NCBI GenBank assembly: GCA_041746735.1
Contig: JBGTGP010000051.1
Location: 93,504-157,503 of the forward strand
Reading direction: 5' to 3'
DNA length: 64,000 bases
From: Opimibacter sp041746735
Lineage (GTDB): Bacteria; Bacteroidota; Bacteroidia; Chitinophagales; Saprospiraceae
Of this stretch, positions 37,701 through 44,903 are shown one piece after another (within the stretch, counting starts at the first letter, position 1; each line of letters opens with the position of its first letter). The position numbers were made by a program, and so were the translations under genes. The notes under the pieces were generated by a model. The model was not told the origin of the DNA and made no database searches. It was given only the letters and a program-made list of their open reading frames with translations.

Positions 37701-40203
37701 CATCATCTGAGTACGTGATGGCGATCAGGGCATCCGGCGTACAATTGTCCGTGGCACGCGCATATCCCTGAGCGTCGGGGGATCGATCGACTTCGCAGGA
37801 TATGGCATACGATGCGGGGCATTGGATTTCGGGTGCTTCGCTGTCTACGATCTCAATGGTCTGGGTACAGGTGGCTATGTTACCACACTGATCTGTGGCC
37901 ATCCAGGTCCTGTAGATAAATCCTGAACCATTGCAGTTGCCGGACTGGCTGAGATCATCAGCGTAAGTAATAGCAATAAAAAGACTGGCCGTGCAATAGT
38001 CTGTAGCTGTTGCCTGACCCAGAAACTGGGGCAGCGTGGCATCTTCACAATTGATGATGACATTGGCCGGGCAGAATATTGTAGGAGGAATGGTATCCGC
38101 CACTGTGATGGTCTGGACACAACTCCCTTTATTTCCACAGGCATCTGTCATAAACCAGGTCCGCAAGATAACCCCGGTATTGGTACATCCTGTGAGCCCG
38201 GTCAGATCATCCTGATACGCTAATACCAGTTGGTTTGATGGCGTACAATTATCAGTGCCAGTCGGATATCCCAATACATCCGGATTGATATAAATACCAC
38301 AATCAATAAGAGTATCACGCGGACAAATCACAACAGGAGGTGTACGATCGACAACGGTGATCAACTGCGTGCAGGTTTTGACATTACCACAGGCATCCCG
38401 TGCCGACCACATCCGGAGGATAAGTCCGGTTTTGTTGCAGCCATTGAGTTGCTTGTTGTCCGTATAAGTGATTTCCACCTGAGCGGTACAATTATCGGTT
38501 GCCGTGGCATATCCCGTCTGCGACGGATCGATTGAATCAGAGCAACTGATCTCTACATTGGGTGGGCAGGTGATCAGGGGGTCTGTATCATCGATGATCC
38601 AGATCTGTTGTACACAAGTCGAGACATTGCCACAGGCATCGGTGGCAGACCAGGTGCGGTGAAGTATCCCCGTGCCATTACATCCAAACAATAATGAGGT
38701 ATCATCGGTATAACCAATAACGATATCGGCTACGGGTGTACAATTATCTGATGCTGTGGCTATACCCGTGATAGCGGGTAAAACGGACGATTCACAACTA
38801 ATCGTTGCAGGAGGCGGACAGGTCAAAATTGGCTTTAGCAGATCCGTAATCGTGATCGTCTGCGTACAGATAGTACTATTGCCACAAGCATCAGTTATCG
38901 TCCAGGTGCGTTGGAGCACCCCGGTTGTATTACATCCAAGGGGAATGATTTCAATATCCGTATACTGCACATTCAGGTTGGCGCCGGTTGTACAATTGTC
39001 ACTGATCGCAGGCGAACCAGTGACAGCAGGTGAGATTCCGGCCGAACAGTCCACTGTGATATGTGGTGGGCACGTGACCACAGGAGCGGTCTGATCCACG
39101 ATGGTAATGACCTGCACACATTGTGCGATATTGCCACAGCCATCGATGGCACTCCAGGTCCGGAGGATGAAACCCGTACCATTGCAGAGTTGATTGAAGT
39201 GTTGATCGGTGTATCCGGTAAACACACTCCCACAAAGATCAGAGGCGCTTACGGTGCCCGTAACCGCCGGAAGGATAGAAGACTCGCAGGAGATGGTGAT
39301 ATCTGCCGGACATGTGATTTGTGGCGGTGTGACATCCTGAACTGTAATAAACTGGGTGCCGGTCGCGATTCTGTTACAGGCATCACGTGCAGACCAGGTC
39401 CGGACGATCGTGCCCGTACCGCTGCAGCCGTTGAGCCCCATAACATTGTCTGAAAAGGAAATCAGTATTTCGGCCACCGGTGTACAATTGTCCACTGCTG
39501 TGGCTGTACCGGTAAACTCAACACCTGTGCTTTGTTCACAACTGATCGTCAGGGATGGAGGCACACTCAATACAGGGGCTTGTGTATCTGTTATGACAAT
39601 ACTCTGGATACAAACGGCAATATTTCCACACATGTCTTCTGCGCGCCAATGCCGGGTGAAGGAACCAGTACCATTGCATTGATTGAGATTCGTAGTATTA
39701 TCGGTATAGGTGATCTTGATCATGTGGGTCGGTGTGCAGTTGTCCATAGCTACAGCCATTCCCAGGTGGGCCGCAGCGGTATCAGTATCACAGGAAATCA
39801 CCATAAAAGGCGGACAGGTCAGGGTTGGAGAGGTATTGTCTTCCACCACGATGGATTGAACACAATTGGCAGCGTGACCGCACTGATCCGTAGCCGTCCA
39901 GGTCCTGAGGATGGTACCTGTTCCCATGCAACCATTCATCTGACTGTTATTGTCTTGGTAGGTGATAGTGACCGACGACGAGCTGCCGCATTGGGTAGAG
40001 GCAGTAGCCGTTCCTGTGATACCGGGCAGCGGATTCGTGCTGCAGGATATGGTGATGGTCGGCGGACACGAGATGGTGACCTGAGCCTGTACCCGGAGAC
40101 CGGGGATGGCCAGGAGCCAAACGAAAAGCCCCATCCACGCCACACTTCGGGGGAAGTGGCGGCCGTGGGGGGCGGAACCTGGGTAAATAAACAACTGCTT
40201 CAT
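31738..40203 (-). CDS. Giant secreted repeat protein with dockerin-like and T9SS sorting domains
   Basis: About 2,821 residues. A signal-bearing N-terminus (VAWMGLFVWLLAIPGLRVQAQ) is followed by 15 tandem ~83-residue Ig-like repeats (36.3-40.1 kb). Their pattern is CPP..ISC, then ASDNCTP, then a NGTG.I.RTW.ATDACGN..TC.Q.I.IVD ending. After these come a HYR-type domain (MDCPSNIQVYLGPGACGATVF) and further Cys-rich modules. A dockerin-like pair (NGVSTLDLVRLQKHLLG, GGVSAIDLVEIRKLILG) lies near 2,500, and a T9SS type-A sorting domain (NRPNPWGDETIIPFEI) ends the protein. ATG 40203 is chosen over the Met at 40263 because it directly precedes the signal. Likely a surface adhesin or matrix protein; ligand unknown. 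Confidence 0.93.
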   Translation of the reverse strand: MKQLFIYPGSAPHGRHFPRSVAWMGLFVWLLAIPGLRVQAQVTISCPPTITISCSTNPLPGITGTATASTQCGSSSSVTITYQDNNSQMNGCMGTGTILRTWTATDQCGHAANCVQSIVVEDNTSPTLTCPPFMVISCDTDTAAAHLGMAVAMDNCTPTHMIKITYTDNTTNLNQCNGTGSFTRHWRAEDMCGNIAVCIQSIVITDTQAPVLSVPPSLTISCEQSTGVEFTGTATAVDNCTPVAEILISFSDNVMGLNGCSGTGTIVRTWSARDACNRIATGTQFITVQDVTPPQITCPADITISCESSILPAVTGTVSASDLCGSVFTGYTDQHFNQLCNGTGFILRTWSAIDGCGNIAQCVQVITIVDQTAPVVTCPPHITVDCSAGISPAVTGSPAISDNCTTGANLNVQYTDIEIIPLGCNTTGVLQRTWTITDACGNSTICTQTITITDLLKPILTCPPPATISCESSVLPAITGIATASDNCTPVADIVIGYTDDTSLLFGCNGTGILHRTWSATDACGNVSTCVQQIWIIDDTDPLITCPPNVEISCSDSIDPSQTGYATATDNCTAQVEITYTDNKQLNGCNKTGLILRMWSARDACGNVKTCTQLITVVDRTPPVVICPRDTLIDCGIYINPDVLGYPTGTDNCTPSNQLVLAYQDDLTGLTGCTNTGVILRTWFMTDACGNKGSCVQTITVADTIPPTIFCPANVIINCEDATLPQFLGQATATDYCTASLFIAITYADDLSQSGNCNGSGFIYRTWMATDQCGNIATCTQTIEIVDSEAPEIQCPASYAISCEVDRSPDAQGYARATDNCTPDALIAITYSDDVSNLTGCNGTGNLYRTWAATDACGNRTTCVQVLTITDTKAPVVTPPAPITVSCESSLDVSVTGNITASDNCTPGAMLQVDMSDDATGINGCNKTGTLKRTWVVTDRCGNSKSVTQIIRIVDITPPTIVCGGSLQVNCGDSVDPSVLGTPQISDNCTASEDMDLLHFDNTTGLSGCNGTGTIFRTWIVYDDCGNSNSCIQTIEVVDQTPPQLALPADLTISCEFENDLDALGRATATDACTPVSDIVITFSDNDSGLLFCNNTGLRERVWKATDLCGNFSTAIQQIRFIDTLGPIFYTPFDIVIDCNDNPLDMNFTGEVKVYTDNCAPIPDITVTWRDDMASIQDCDSNPVIQRIWTLTDPCGNSSSSIQEITVLNYSMNQIVFPADAYIPCDADMMDYNITGNLFMPENACGYLMDTMYAVELGEVVPYQYARKWVCVDYCGNVEEHVQMIYLIDEVAPWLTVRDALVTFALGDTIHLTPEMFILNLRDNCDPEVSVAMSQVVITCEDFMTSNEVTIEITATDDQGNVTTETVSVILDGGLFIMDCPSNIQVYLGPGACGATVFYTMAPQGLCGQEPIISQLDGTGLTSGGFFPIGITTLEFMISDQLGYSEACSFTIEVIEYPEVIELACNDILHVSVELGCVARITPDMLLEGSHYGCWDHYIITFADPSVQFSNGELIAGPHIGKYLEACITEPVSGNYCCTQLLIEDKLPPELVCSDITLECTDAVTPHAIPHYPVAPGTIVTYIGGNQYRVNTIDNCGPTIISYTDQEQLYMCDGIYSRIITRTWTATDPSGNTATCQETIYQLRGTIDQFVFPGDTTIYCGNSCIRPDRTPDPACIGGISGPFCGTFFSGYTDKIIEYCGASYAVRRDWSLVDWCNSSNIIHRTQIIRVEDNQPPVMICPEVILGPSDFGKCGAQLTLTPPPATDACGSDPLTYVLRLNGQIVDPTGGQFILPQLSIGQYIITWEVRDDCGNLATCQSTLDLYDNTPPVAYCDKHTVIAINNQHPMGVALLPATTLDDGSFDNCGPVTFRARRMTSCINFDWTTNGMSHQPDGLINDHDRGTLFGAFVPVSCCDASQDFILVELEVRDLQGNVNYCMVEVEVQDKQAPIVQCAPDISVSCQFWFDPNDLDDPNNRIFGTVVDGFLFPQSARQPIVINDPGNTQLQQPHVWGIDGYARDNCNLNLNIRVTVLDDCSGDDLPANAPPGAIKLVQRRFTATDPAGRVGFCIQNIWVINYDPFYINNANPNDPTDDVIWPADQEITHCGVPDTIYPVILNDACAQIGINLKERRFEQIDGACVKILRDWTIIDWCQYNTQTQSGIWKYTQVVKITDTSGAHFPDCNTSVRKYCTLDKEVTEVTNQAFQTSCFVHLNYSKRIEDICSNTIRYDVKLFAPNSNQPIVVVAPRDVVMNPDGTFDLTMNTKESPNLTLRQYGLEYNNPLIPLEHYKVLWTVTSGCGMVTTCEDRIRLEDCKKPTPVCINGLSTVPMPSTGSVTIWAKDFNASSFDNCTHENQLRYSFSGTAYQPFRTYTCEDILALGVQMPVQVWVWDNFNNNDYCTTTIVFTDPSGVCGLPNGGVSGLVTTPGNNHTVAHVGISLLSGGEMYGSFMTTEDGSFQFPVVPAEQMYTLEADRNDNPKNGVSTLDLVRLQKHLLGSEPFTTPYHYIAADANSSGGVSAIDLVEIRKLILGIYDVFPKSPSWRFIPEDFDFIDPYHPWPFEETATFMLDENGKIEDFKGIKIGDLNQSVNAHLDRLQPRSAGLITLHVTNRYMTAGEIAEVEIHLDEDGQRLIGGQWSLLLDDLKLLQISPMADGLREEMWHVDGPAIRFAWTPVEATAPSGIVRLTVQALHTGHLRDRISLDHKVLVSEMYNEEEETFDLRLRWDAEDVAWIAEEVTLHQNRPNPWGDETIIPFEIPQAGEVALSITNAVGEEILLMTNEFAAGMQQFTIRNDGWPQGLYYYTIRTGDVQLTKTMLILNKH

Positions 40204-40623
40204 GTTAGATCCTGTTGACGCATGACCATTATGTGCCATGCATAAATTCCTGATAGCTACCATGAAGCAAAACGTATGCCAAAAAAGTATAATATGAAAA
40301 CCAGCCCGTGACCCCTACATCATATTACAATGAATATCAATGTATTATGGCTGCAATTTGAGTATCCATCCCAATTTTTCGAATCTGACTCCGGGACTAT
40401 CAAGAGCCTATTTCAGGTATCGGACTGCCTACGTTTTAACATTATATATACCATTTATAATCAACCCTAAGAGAAAAACTTAAATATGTTGTACCCTCCG
40501 AATCTGCTTGTTGGAAGGCCAGTCTTTTTGTGGTCTCATTTTCAGCCCTTTGCTGATAGTCGACGACATCGGGTCTATCTATGCCCGAACAGCCTTGTCA
40601 GACTGCCCGTCTATTTTTACTTT
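40204..40623. other. AT-rich divergent intergenic region
   Basis: This separates the giant repeat gene (minus) from a small membrane-protein gene (plus). On the minus strand TACTTTTT at 40282-40289 is a plausible -7 box for the giant gene, implying a leader of about 75 nt. No coding frame, RNA gene or strong hairpin is evident elsewhere in it. An open frame from 40486 extends the membrane protein upstream but is not protein-like there. Confidence 0.4.
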
Positions 40624-41043
40624 ATGAAAAAATGGTTTTCTCTCGGTCTCTTGCTGACATCTCTGATCTGCTACCTGCAATGGGGAGGTGACAACTCCGG
40701 TTTTCTTTTCAACTCCAATTTGGATTATTTCGTGATGCCTTTACAGGGAAAAGGATCATTTCTGCACCCGCTGATCATTCTGCCTATGTTAGGGCAGGTG
40801 CTGTTCATCATCACCTTATTTCAAAAAGATCCGTCCCGCAAGTTGATTATTGCCGGCATGGTGTTATTAGGTCTTTTGGTGGGTATGATCCTGCTGGCTG
40901 GAATAGTCGGACCGAATTTTACTATATTGGTCTCTACCCTGCCCTTTTTCTTCGTATCCGGCTATTTCCTGTTCAGGCAAAGGTGCGGGGGCACACCCCA
41001 CTGCAGCAGCGGTGCTTTCCGATCTGTCGGCCTTGAGTTATGA
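40624..41043 (+). CDS. Small four-helix membrane protein of unknown function
   Basis: 139 residues. MKKWFSLGLLLTSLICYLQWGGDNSGFLF begins with one hydrophobic helix, followed by three more (PLIILPMLGQVLFIITLF, LIIAGMVLLGLLVGMILLAGIVG, ILVSTLPFFFVSGYFLF). This resembles small uncharacterised membrane proteins common in Bacteroidota. The last ~25 residues (after FRQ) are Cys/Ser/Gly-rich and unlike a membrane-protein tail. The family normally ends near there, so the C-terminus may be altered. In the alternative frame the sequence reads on into the next open frame (41012), suggesting a frameshift or junction. Confidence 0.6.
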   Translation: MKKWFSLGLLLTSLICYLQWGGDNSGFLFNSNLDYFVMPLQGKGSFLHPLIILPMLGQVLFIITLFQKDPSRKLIIAGMVLLGLLVGMILLAGIVGPNFTILVSTLPFFFVSGYFLFRQRCGGTPHCSSGAFRSVGLEL

Positions 41044-41461
41044 CTACCGGTATGAATACAAGAAACTCAGTCCCCACGATATGTTGTTCCAGGAATCATC
41101 TCTATTCGTTCGTGTGTACTACCGCTATATCCCGGAGTCCCGTTTTCGCCCCCGTGCCTCCTTCACCAGAATTGAGGAAACGTATACAAGTCCACAGTCC
41201 GCATTTCTGGTTGGTATTCTTTCGCTCAAGCAGCTTAGATATCTCATTGGGAAAAATATGCAGGGACATTCAGTCATCCTGTTGAATATCATACCTGTAG
41301 AAGCAAAGCCGGTGACTGAGGGGATGATAACTTTTACTGAGCATATGGGTACTTGCACCCATCGGGTACCCGTGGAGATATAGTCGGGATCCAACCTGTA
41401 TGTAAGGGAGTATGAGCAGGAAGGTCGATTCAGGCGTGATTGGACCAAGTTTCTTCGGTAA
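41012..41461 (+). pseudogene. Possible decayed coding remnant
   Basis: An open frame from GTG 41012 reads YDYRYEYKKLSPHDMLFQ and has coding-like third positions. It stops with TAG at 41381, but continues in frame for 25 sense codons (ending EGRFRRDWTKFLR) to TAA at 41459. The same frame extends upstream of 41012 as GAGAHPTAAAV, overlapping the membrane-protein gene. No family is recognised; the interruption and lack of a good start suggest decay. It might also be chance. Confidence 0.25.
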
Positions 41462-41492
41462 AAATATCTTTTGACGGCTTGATGCCTCTTCC

Positions 41493-41500
41493 TATCTTTA
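41493..41500 (+). promoter_or_regulatory. Promoter of the AI-2E family gene
   Basis: TATCTTTA is a near-match to TAnnTTTG. A TTG at 41471-41473 lies 19 bases upstream, the spacing expected for the Bacteroidota -33 element. The ATG follows four bases later at 41505, so the leader would be almost absent. Confidence 0.5.
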
Positions 41501-41504
41501 ACAC

Positions 41505-42557
41505 ATGGATGAATCCTTTATACACCAGAATCGGATCCGCCAGCTTTTTTTCCTGTTCTGCATAGTGCTCCTGGGTGTTCTTTTGGCGCTGGAGCTGGCC
41601 GGATTTTTACCGGCATTGCTGGGGGCCGTCACGTTGTATGTACTGATGCGCTGGTTTATGAACTATCTGGTCATCACTAAAAGTTGGCCGAAGCCATTGG
41701 CCGCTTCAGTCATTTTGCTCTTGTGCCTGGTCGTGGTCCTGATCCCGATTGCGGGATTGGTGGGTATGCTGAGTTCGAAAGTAGCATTTGCCATTGAGCA
41801 TTCGAATGAAATGATTAATAGTCTTAAATCCTTGATCGCCCAGTTGGAAAAGACTTTCAATATCAGCCTGATCAGCCCCGATACCATCACCGAACTGGGA
41901 AACATGATAGCACAGACCCTCCCAAAATTGATTTCCGCCACTTTTAGCACGCTCGGCACGCTCTTTTTTGTCTTTTTCCTTTTGTATTTTATGTTGGTCA
42001 ACGGACCGGAAATGGAGGCCGCTTTATATGAATATATGCCGCTCAAAGATGAAAGTGTGGATCAGATAGGCCGGGAGATGCATACGATGGTGGTGAGCAA
42101 TGCAGTAGGGATACCTGTCATTGCGATACTTCAGGGTGTGGTTGCGTTGGTCGCCTATTTTATTGTAGGTGTCAAAGAACCTTGGTTTTGGTTTGGCTTT
42201 ACCTGTATTACAGCCATGTTGCCGATTGTCGGTGCTGCCTTAGCCTATGTTCCGCTGGCTATTATTCTACTGGCCGGGCAACAAACCTGGCAGGGTATTT
42301 TTATCCTGATATATGGCTTCGGTGTTATTGGGACCGTAGATAATATATTCCGTTTTACTCTTGCAAAAAAGATAGCCAATGTCCACCCGTTGATCACCGT
42401 CTTCGGTGTCATTATTGGTCTGAAGCTCTTTGGATTTATCGGGCTGATCTTTGGCCCGATCCTGATCTCTCTTTTTATTCTCCTGCTCAAAATATATACA
42501 CAGGAGTTCTTCGTTAAGCAAAGAGAATTGCACCGGCATGGCAGCCGACATATCTGA
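41505..42557 (+). CDS. AI-2E family transporter (PerM/UPF0118)
   Basis: A 350-residue inner-membrane protein with seven to eight hydrophobic segments. It shows the family's central amphipathic stretch (HSNEMINSLKSLIAQLEKTFNISLI) and the C-terminal ITAMLPIVGAALAYVPLAIILL. The closing VIIGLKLFGFIGLIFGPILISLFILLLKIY is conserved. Members have been linked to autoinducer-2 export or Na+/H+ exchange, but function differs among members. The last 20 bp overlap the upstream open frame of the esterase, whose real start is 37 bp downstream. Confidence 0.9.
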   Translation: MDESFIHQNRIRQLFFLFCIVLLGVLLALELAGFLPALLGAVTLYVLMRWFMNYLVITKSWPKPLAASVILLLCLVVVLIPIAGLVGMLSSKVAFAIEHSNEMINSLKSLIAQLEKTFNISLISPDTITELGNMIAQTLPKLISATFSTLGTLFFVFFLLYFMLVNGPEMEAALYEYMPLKDESVDQIGREMHTMVVSNAVGIPVIAILQGVVALVAYFIVGVKEPWFWFGFTCITAMLPIVGAALAYVPLAIILLAGQQTWQGIFILIYGFGVIGTVDNIFRFTLAKKIANVHPLITVFGVIIGLKLFGFIGLIFGPILISLFILLLKIYTQEFFVKQRELHRHGSRHI

Positions 42558-42594
42558 CCTCAACTGTTGTTATCGGATTCTACCCCGTTTATCT

Positions 42595-44007
42595 ATGAAT
42601 TTGCTTCGCCTTCATTTTTACATCCTTTTCCTCCTTACGGGCCAGAGTATCTTTGGCCAAACGGCCTATATCTCTCCTGAGTTTCCGTACGACAGCCTGA
42701 TGAATATAAGCTATGGCTCCGCAATAGATTATGCAGGACATGAAGTAGACTTGCTGATGGATATCTATAAGCCGTTGGGTGAGTATAATTGCAAACGCCC
42801 TATCATGGTCCTGGTACACGGTGGTGCCTGGATCGCCGGTAGTCGTAAGGATCCTGGTATCGTGACAATGGCTCGTGCTTTTGCCCAAAGAGGCTGGGTC
42901 GCTGCCGCAATCAATTACCGGTTGGGCACCCACAAAACCTCCAACTATAGCATGTTTGCCCTTTGCAATGACCAGATATCCGCTCCCTGCGGGTATATCA
43001 GTGACAGTGCAGAAGTATATCGCGCCAACTATCGGGCCATGCAGGATGCAAAAGGTGCTATTCGTTTTTTAAAATCACGCCACAATATTGATTCCACGGA
43101 CATTGACAATGTATATATCGCCGGAGAGAGCGCAGGCGGATTCGTCGCACTTGCCGTTGTTTTTACGGATCAGGAACATGAAAAACATCCTTCGTGCTAT
43201 ACGATCGATGCTGCCCCTGTACCAGATCCTGATTTACTAACGTATGGCTGCATTCCATCGCCCAATGATCTATCCCGGCCTGATCTCGGCCATATAGAAG
43301 GCCACCTGCATACGGGTACTTACGATGCTACGGTGCAGGGAGCAGGTAGTCTCTATGGTGGTGTATTAGACCTTGGAATGCTGCATCAGGCAAACGATAC
43401 TCCCTGGGTCTATCTTTTTCATCAAGGTTCGGATATTATTGTTCATTATCAGGAAGGAAGATTACTGGGCCGGATGAGTTGGGAGTGTTTTGCTCAGATT
43501 CAGCTATGCCAAAGCTATCACTTCTACCCTACGGCATTTGGTGGCGAAAGCATCCGGACATATTTCAATGAAACAGGTTCTATCGTGCCCCGGTATCAAG
43601 CCGATATCGTTCAAAACTATATGTATCTGGGCAATTGTTTTTCGAATGGACACAGTCTGGACAACCCCTATAACCGGATGCAATCCATGGTAGAACTCTT
43701 TGCCGAGAAGGTTAGAAAGAGCGGTAATAACCCATGGCAAAATTGTTTGATAAATTCTGAAATCCCACACTCCGATTCTCCACAATTGGTCCTGTACCCT
43801 AACCCGGTAATGGCTGAACTCAATATTAAAGTACCAAATAATTTACTGGGCACTCTTTTCCAGATTCTCCACATTTCAGGACAAGTCATGTACATCGGCT
43901 CTCTGGATTCGGAATATGTCCGGATTAAAACAGGGATGTTTCCTCCCGGCCTGTATGCCCTTCGGACAGCAAGCGGCTACTCGTATCCGTTTGTGGTGAA
44001 CCGGTAA
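42595..44007 (+). CDS. Secreted alpha/beta-hydrolase (esterase) with T9SS sorting domain
   Basis: 470 residues. A signal peptide (MNLLRLHFYILFLLTGQSIFGQ) precedes a hydrolase domain with oxyanion-hole HGGAW near 80 and nucleophile elbow GESAGG near 182. These place it with the carboxylesterase/HSL-type alpha/beta hydrolases. The acid and His of the triad are probably near PWVYLFHQGSDIIVHYQEG (265-285) and beyond. The C-terminal ~75 residues form a T9SS type-A sorting domain (PQLVLYPNPVMAELNIKV...GLYALRTASGYSYPFVV). It is therefore exported through the T9SS and probably surface-anchored or released. ATG 42595 is chosen to start at the signal peptide. Confidence 0.88.
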   Translation: MNLLRLHFYILFLLTGQSIFGQTAYISPEFPYDSLMNISYGSAIDYAGHEVDLLMDIYKPLGEYNCKRPIMVLVHGGAWIAGSRKDPGIVTMARAFAQRGWVAAAINYRLGTHKTSNYSMFALCNDQISAPCGYISDSAEVYRANYRAMQDAKGAIRFLKSRHNIDSTDIDNVYIAGESAGGFVALAVVFTDQEHEKHPSCYTIDAAPVPDPDLLTYGCIPSPNDLSRPDLGHIEGHLHTGTYDATVQGAGSLYGGVLDLGMLHQANDTPWVYLFHQGSDIIVHYQEGRLLGRMSWECFAQIQLCQSYHFYPTAFGGESIRTYFNETGSIVPRYQADIVQNYMYLGNCFSNGHSLDNPYNRMQSMVELFAEKVRKSGNNPWQNCLINSEIPHSDSPQLVLYPNPVMAELNIKVPNNLLGTLFQILHISGQVMYIGSLDSEYVRIKTGMFPPGLYALRTASGYSYPFVVNR

Positions 44008-44084
44008 ACTCATGCGAGACGACCTCTGTTTTAGAACCTGTGCAATTTATACTCGCGGATCCAAACTAAATAACCGATCTGACC

Positions 44085-44768
44085 CTATCGTTTTTTACGC
44101 TTGAAATCTCCGCGTTTCCAGGCCTGGATAAATTCTTTCCAGGCAAAGGCATTGAAGATTTGGGGTGTCCGGATCTGCCCTTCATAATAGTATCGGCTGG
44201 CTTGCTGGCGCAGATACAGCGAGGTGTGTTCCTGTCCATCGGACGGAAGGTATTCCCGCAATTGCATTAAGGCTTTTTCCGAGAGATTTTCAGCCGCGAT
44301 ATCTTCGAGGTCATTGTGAACTTCCATGGCTAAAAACTCACGGATGAAATAATCAGGATCCGGCCACGGATAGATGACCGCCTCCGGCAGCAGAAAGGTA
44401 TCTCGTGTCATGATCTGAAAAATGGTATACCGGTCACGAGATAAGGTATCCGGAACGTGAAATACCGCATCCTTGTATCCCAATACAGAAAATACCAGGG
44501 TTTCATCGGTGCGCACCACGATTGAGAAAAAACCCGATATGTCGGTCAGCGTCCCCCGGTGTGTGCCTCTGACCGCCACCACAGCGTAGGGCAGAAAGAC
44601 GATACGCTCATCCTCCTCGGTCACCACTTTACCGGAGATCTGAACCACTTTTATACTATCCCGTGTGGTCTTCTGAGCCTGGACCCCAGAAATCAACGCA
44701 AAACTGATCAGGCTGACCAGTACCACCCACCGGTTACGAAAAGAATGGGAGAGATGAATATTCCGCAT
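44085..44768 (-). CDS. Exported protein with carboxypeptidase regulatory-like domain
   Basis: 227 residues. A signal peptide (FRNRWVVLVSLISFALISGVQAQ) precedes a CarboxypepD_reg-like (CNA-B-like) domain near 38-125, with ISGKVVTEEDERIVFLPYAVVAVRGTHRGTLTDISGFFSIVV. The C-terminal ~100 residues are helical and basic, ending KRGDFKRKKR. This belongs to a small stand-alone Bacteroidota family without enzyme motifs; such domains usually occur on TonB-dependent receptors. A TACCTTTA box at 44773-44780 precedes the ATG by four bases. It lies between the esterase (convergent) and lon. Confidence 0.78.
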   Translation of the reverse strand: MRNIHLSHSFRNRWVVLVSLISFALISGVQAQKTTRDSIKVVQISGKVVTEEDERIVFLPYAVVAVRGTHRGTLTDISGFFSIVVRTDETLVFSVLGYKDAVFHVPDTLSRDRYTIFQIMTRDTFLLPEAVIYPWPDPDYFIREFLAMEVHNDLEDIAAENLSEKALMQLREYLPSDGQEHTSLYLRQQASRYYYEGQIRTPQIFNAFAWKEFIQAWKRGDFKRKKR

Positions 44769-44772
44769 GTTG

Positions 44773-44780
44773 TAAAGGTA
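44773..44780 (-). promoter_or_regulatory. -7 box of the regulatory-domain protein gene
   Basis: The minus strand reads TACCTTTA, one mismatch from TAnnTTTG, four bases before the ATG at 44768. No clear -33 element at the expected distance. Confidence 0.4.
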
Positions 44781-44903
44781 TAATTTCCAAACTTTTGTAA
44801 CGCGCCATACCCACCGGCAGCACAGTCACGTCTGAAATTTAACAAGGTTTTAACCTTTACGGTTTTCAGCAGATTCAGGCCCGCAGATAGCCTGACTATG
44901 CGT

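Noticed and set aside
40486..40623. N-terminal extension of the small membrane protein
   Set aside because: Arg/His/Pro-rich, not a signal or membrane segment; the Met at 40624 starts a canonical membrane protein.
41125..41448. 107-residue minus-strand ORF
   Set aside because: No motif, Cys/Ser/Arg-rich, opposite a more coding-like frame.
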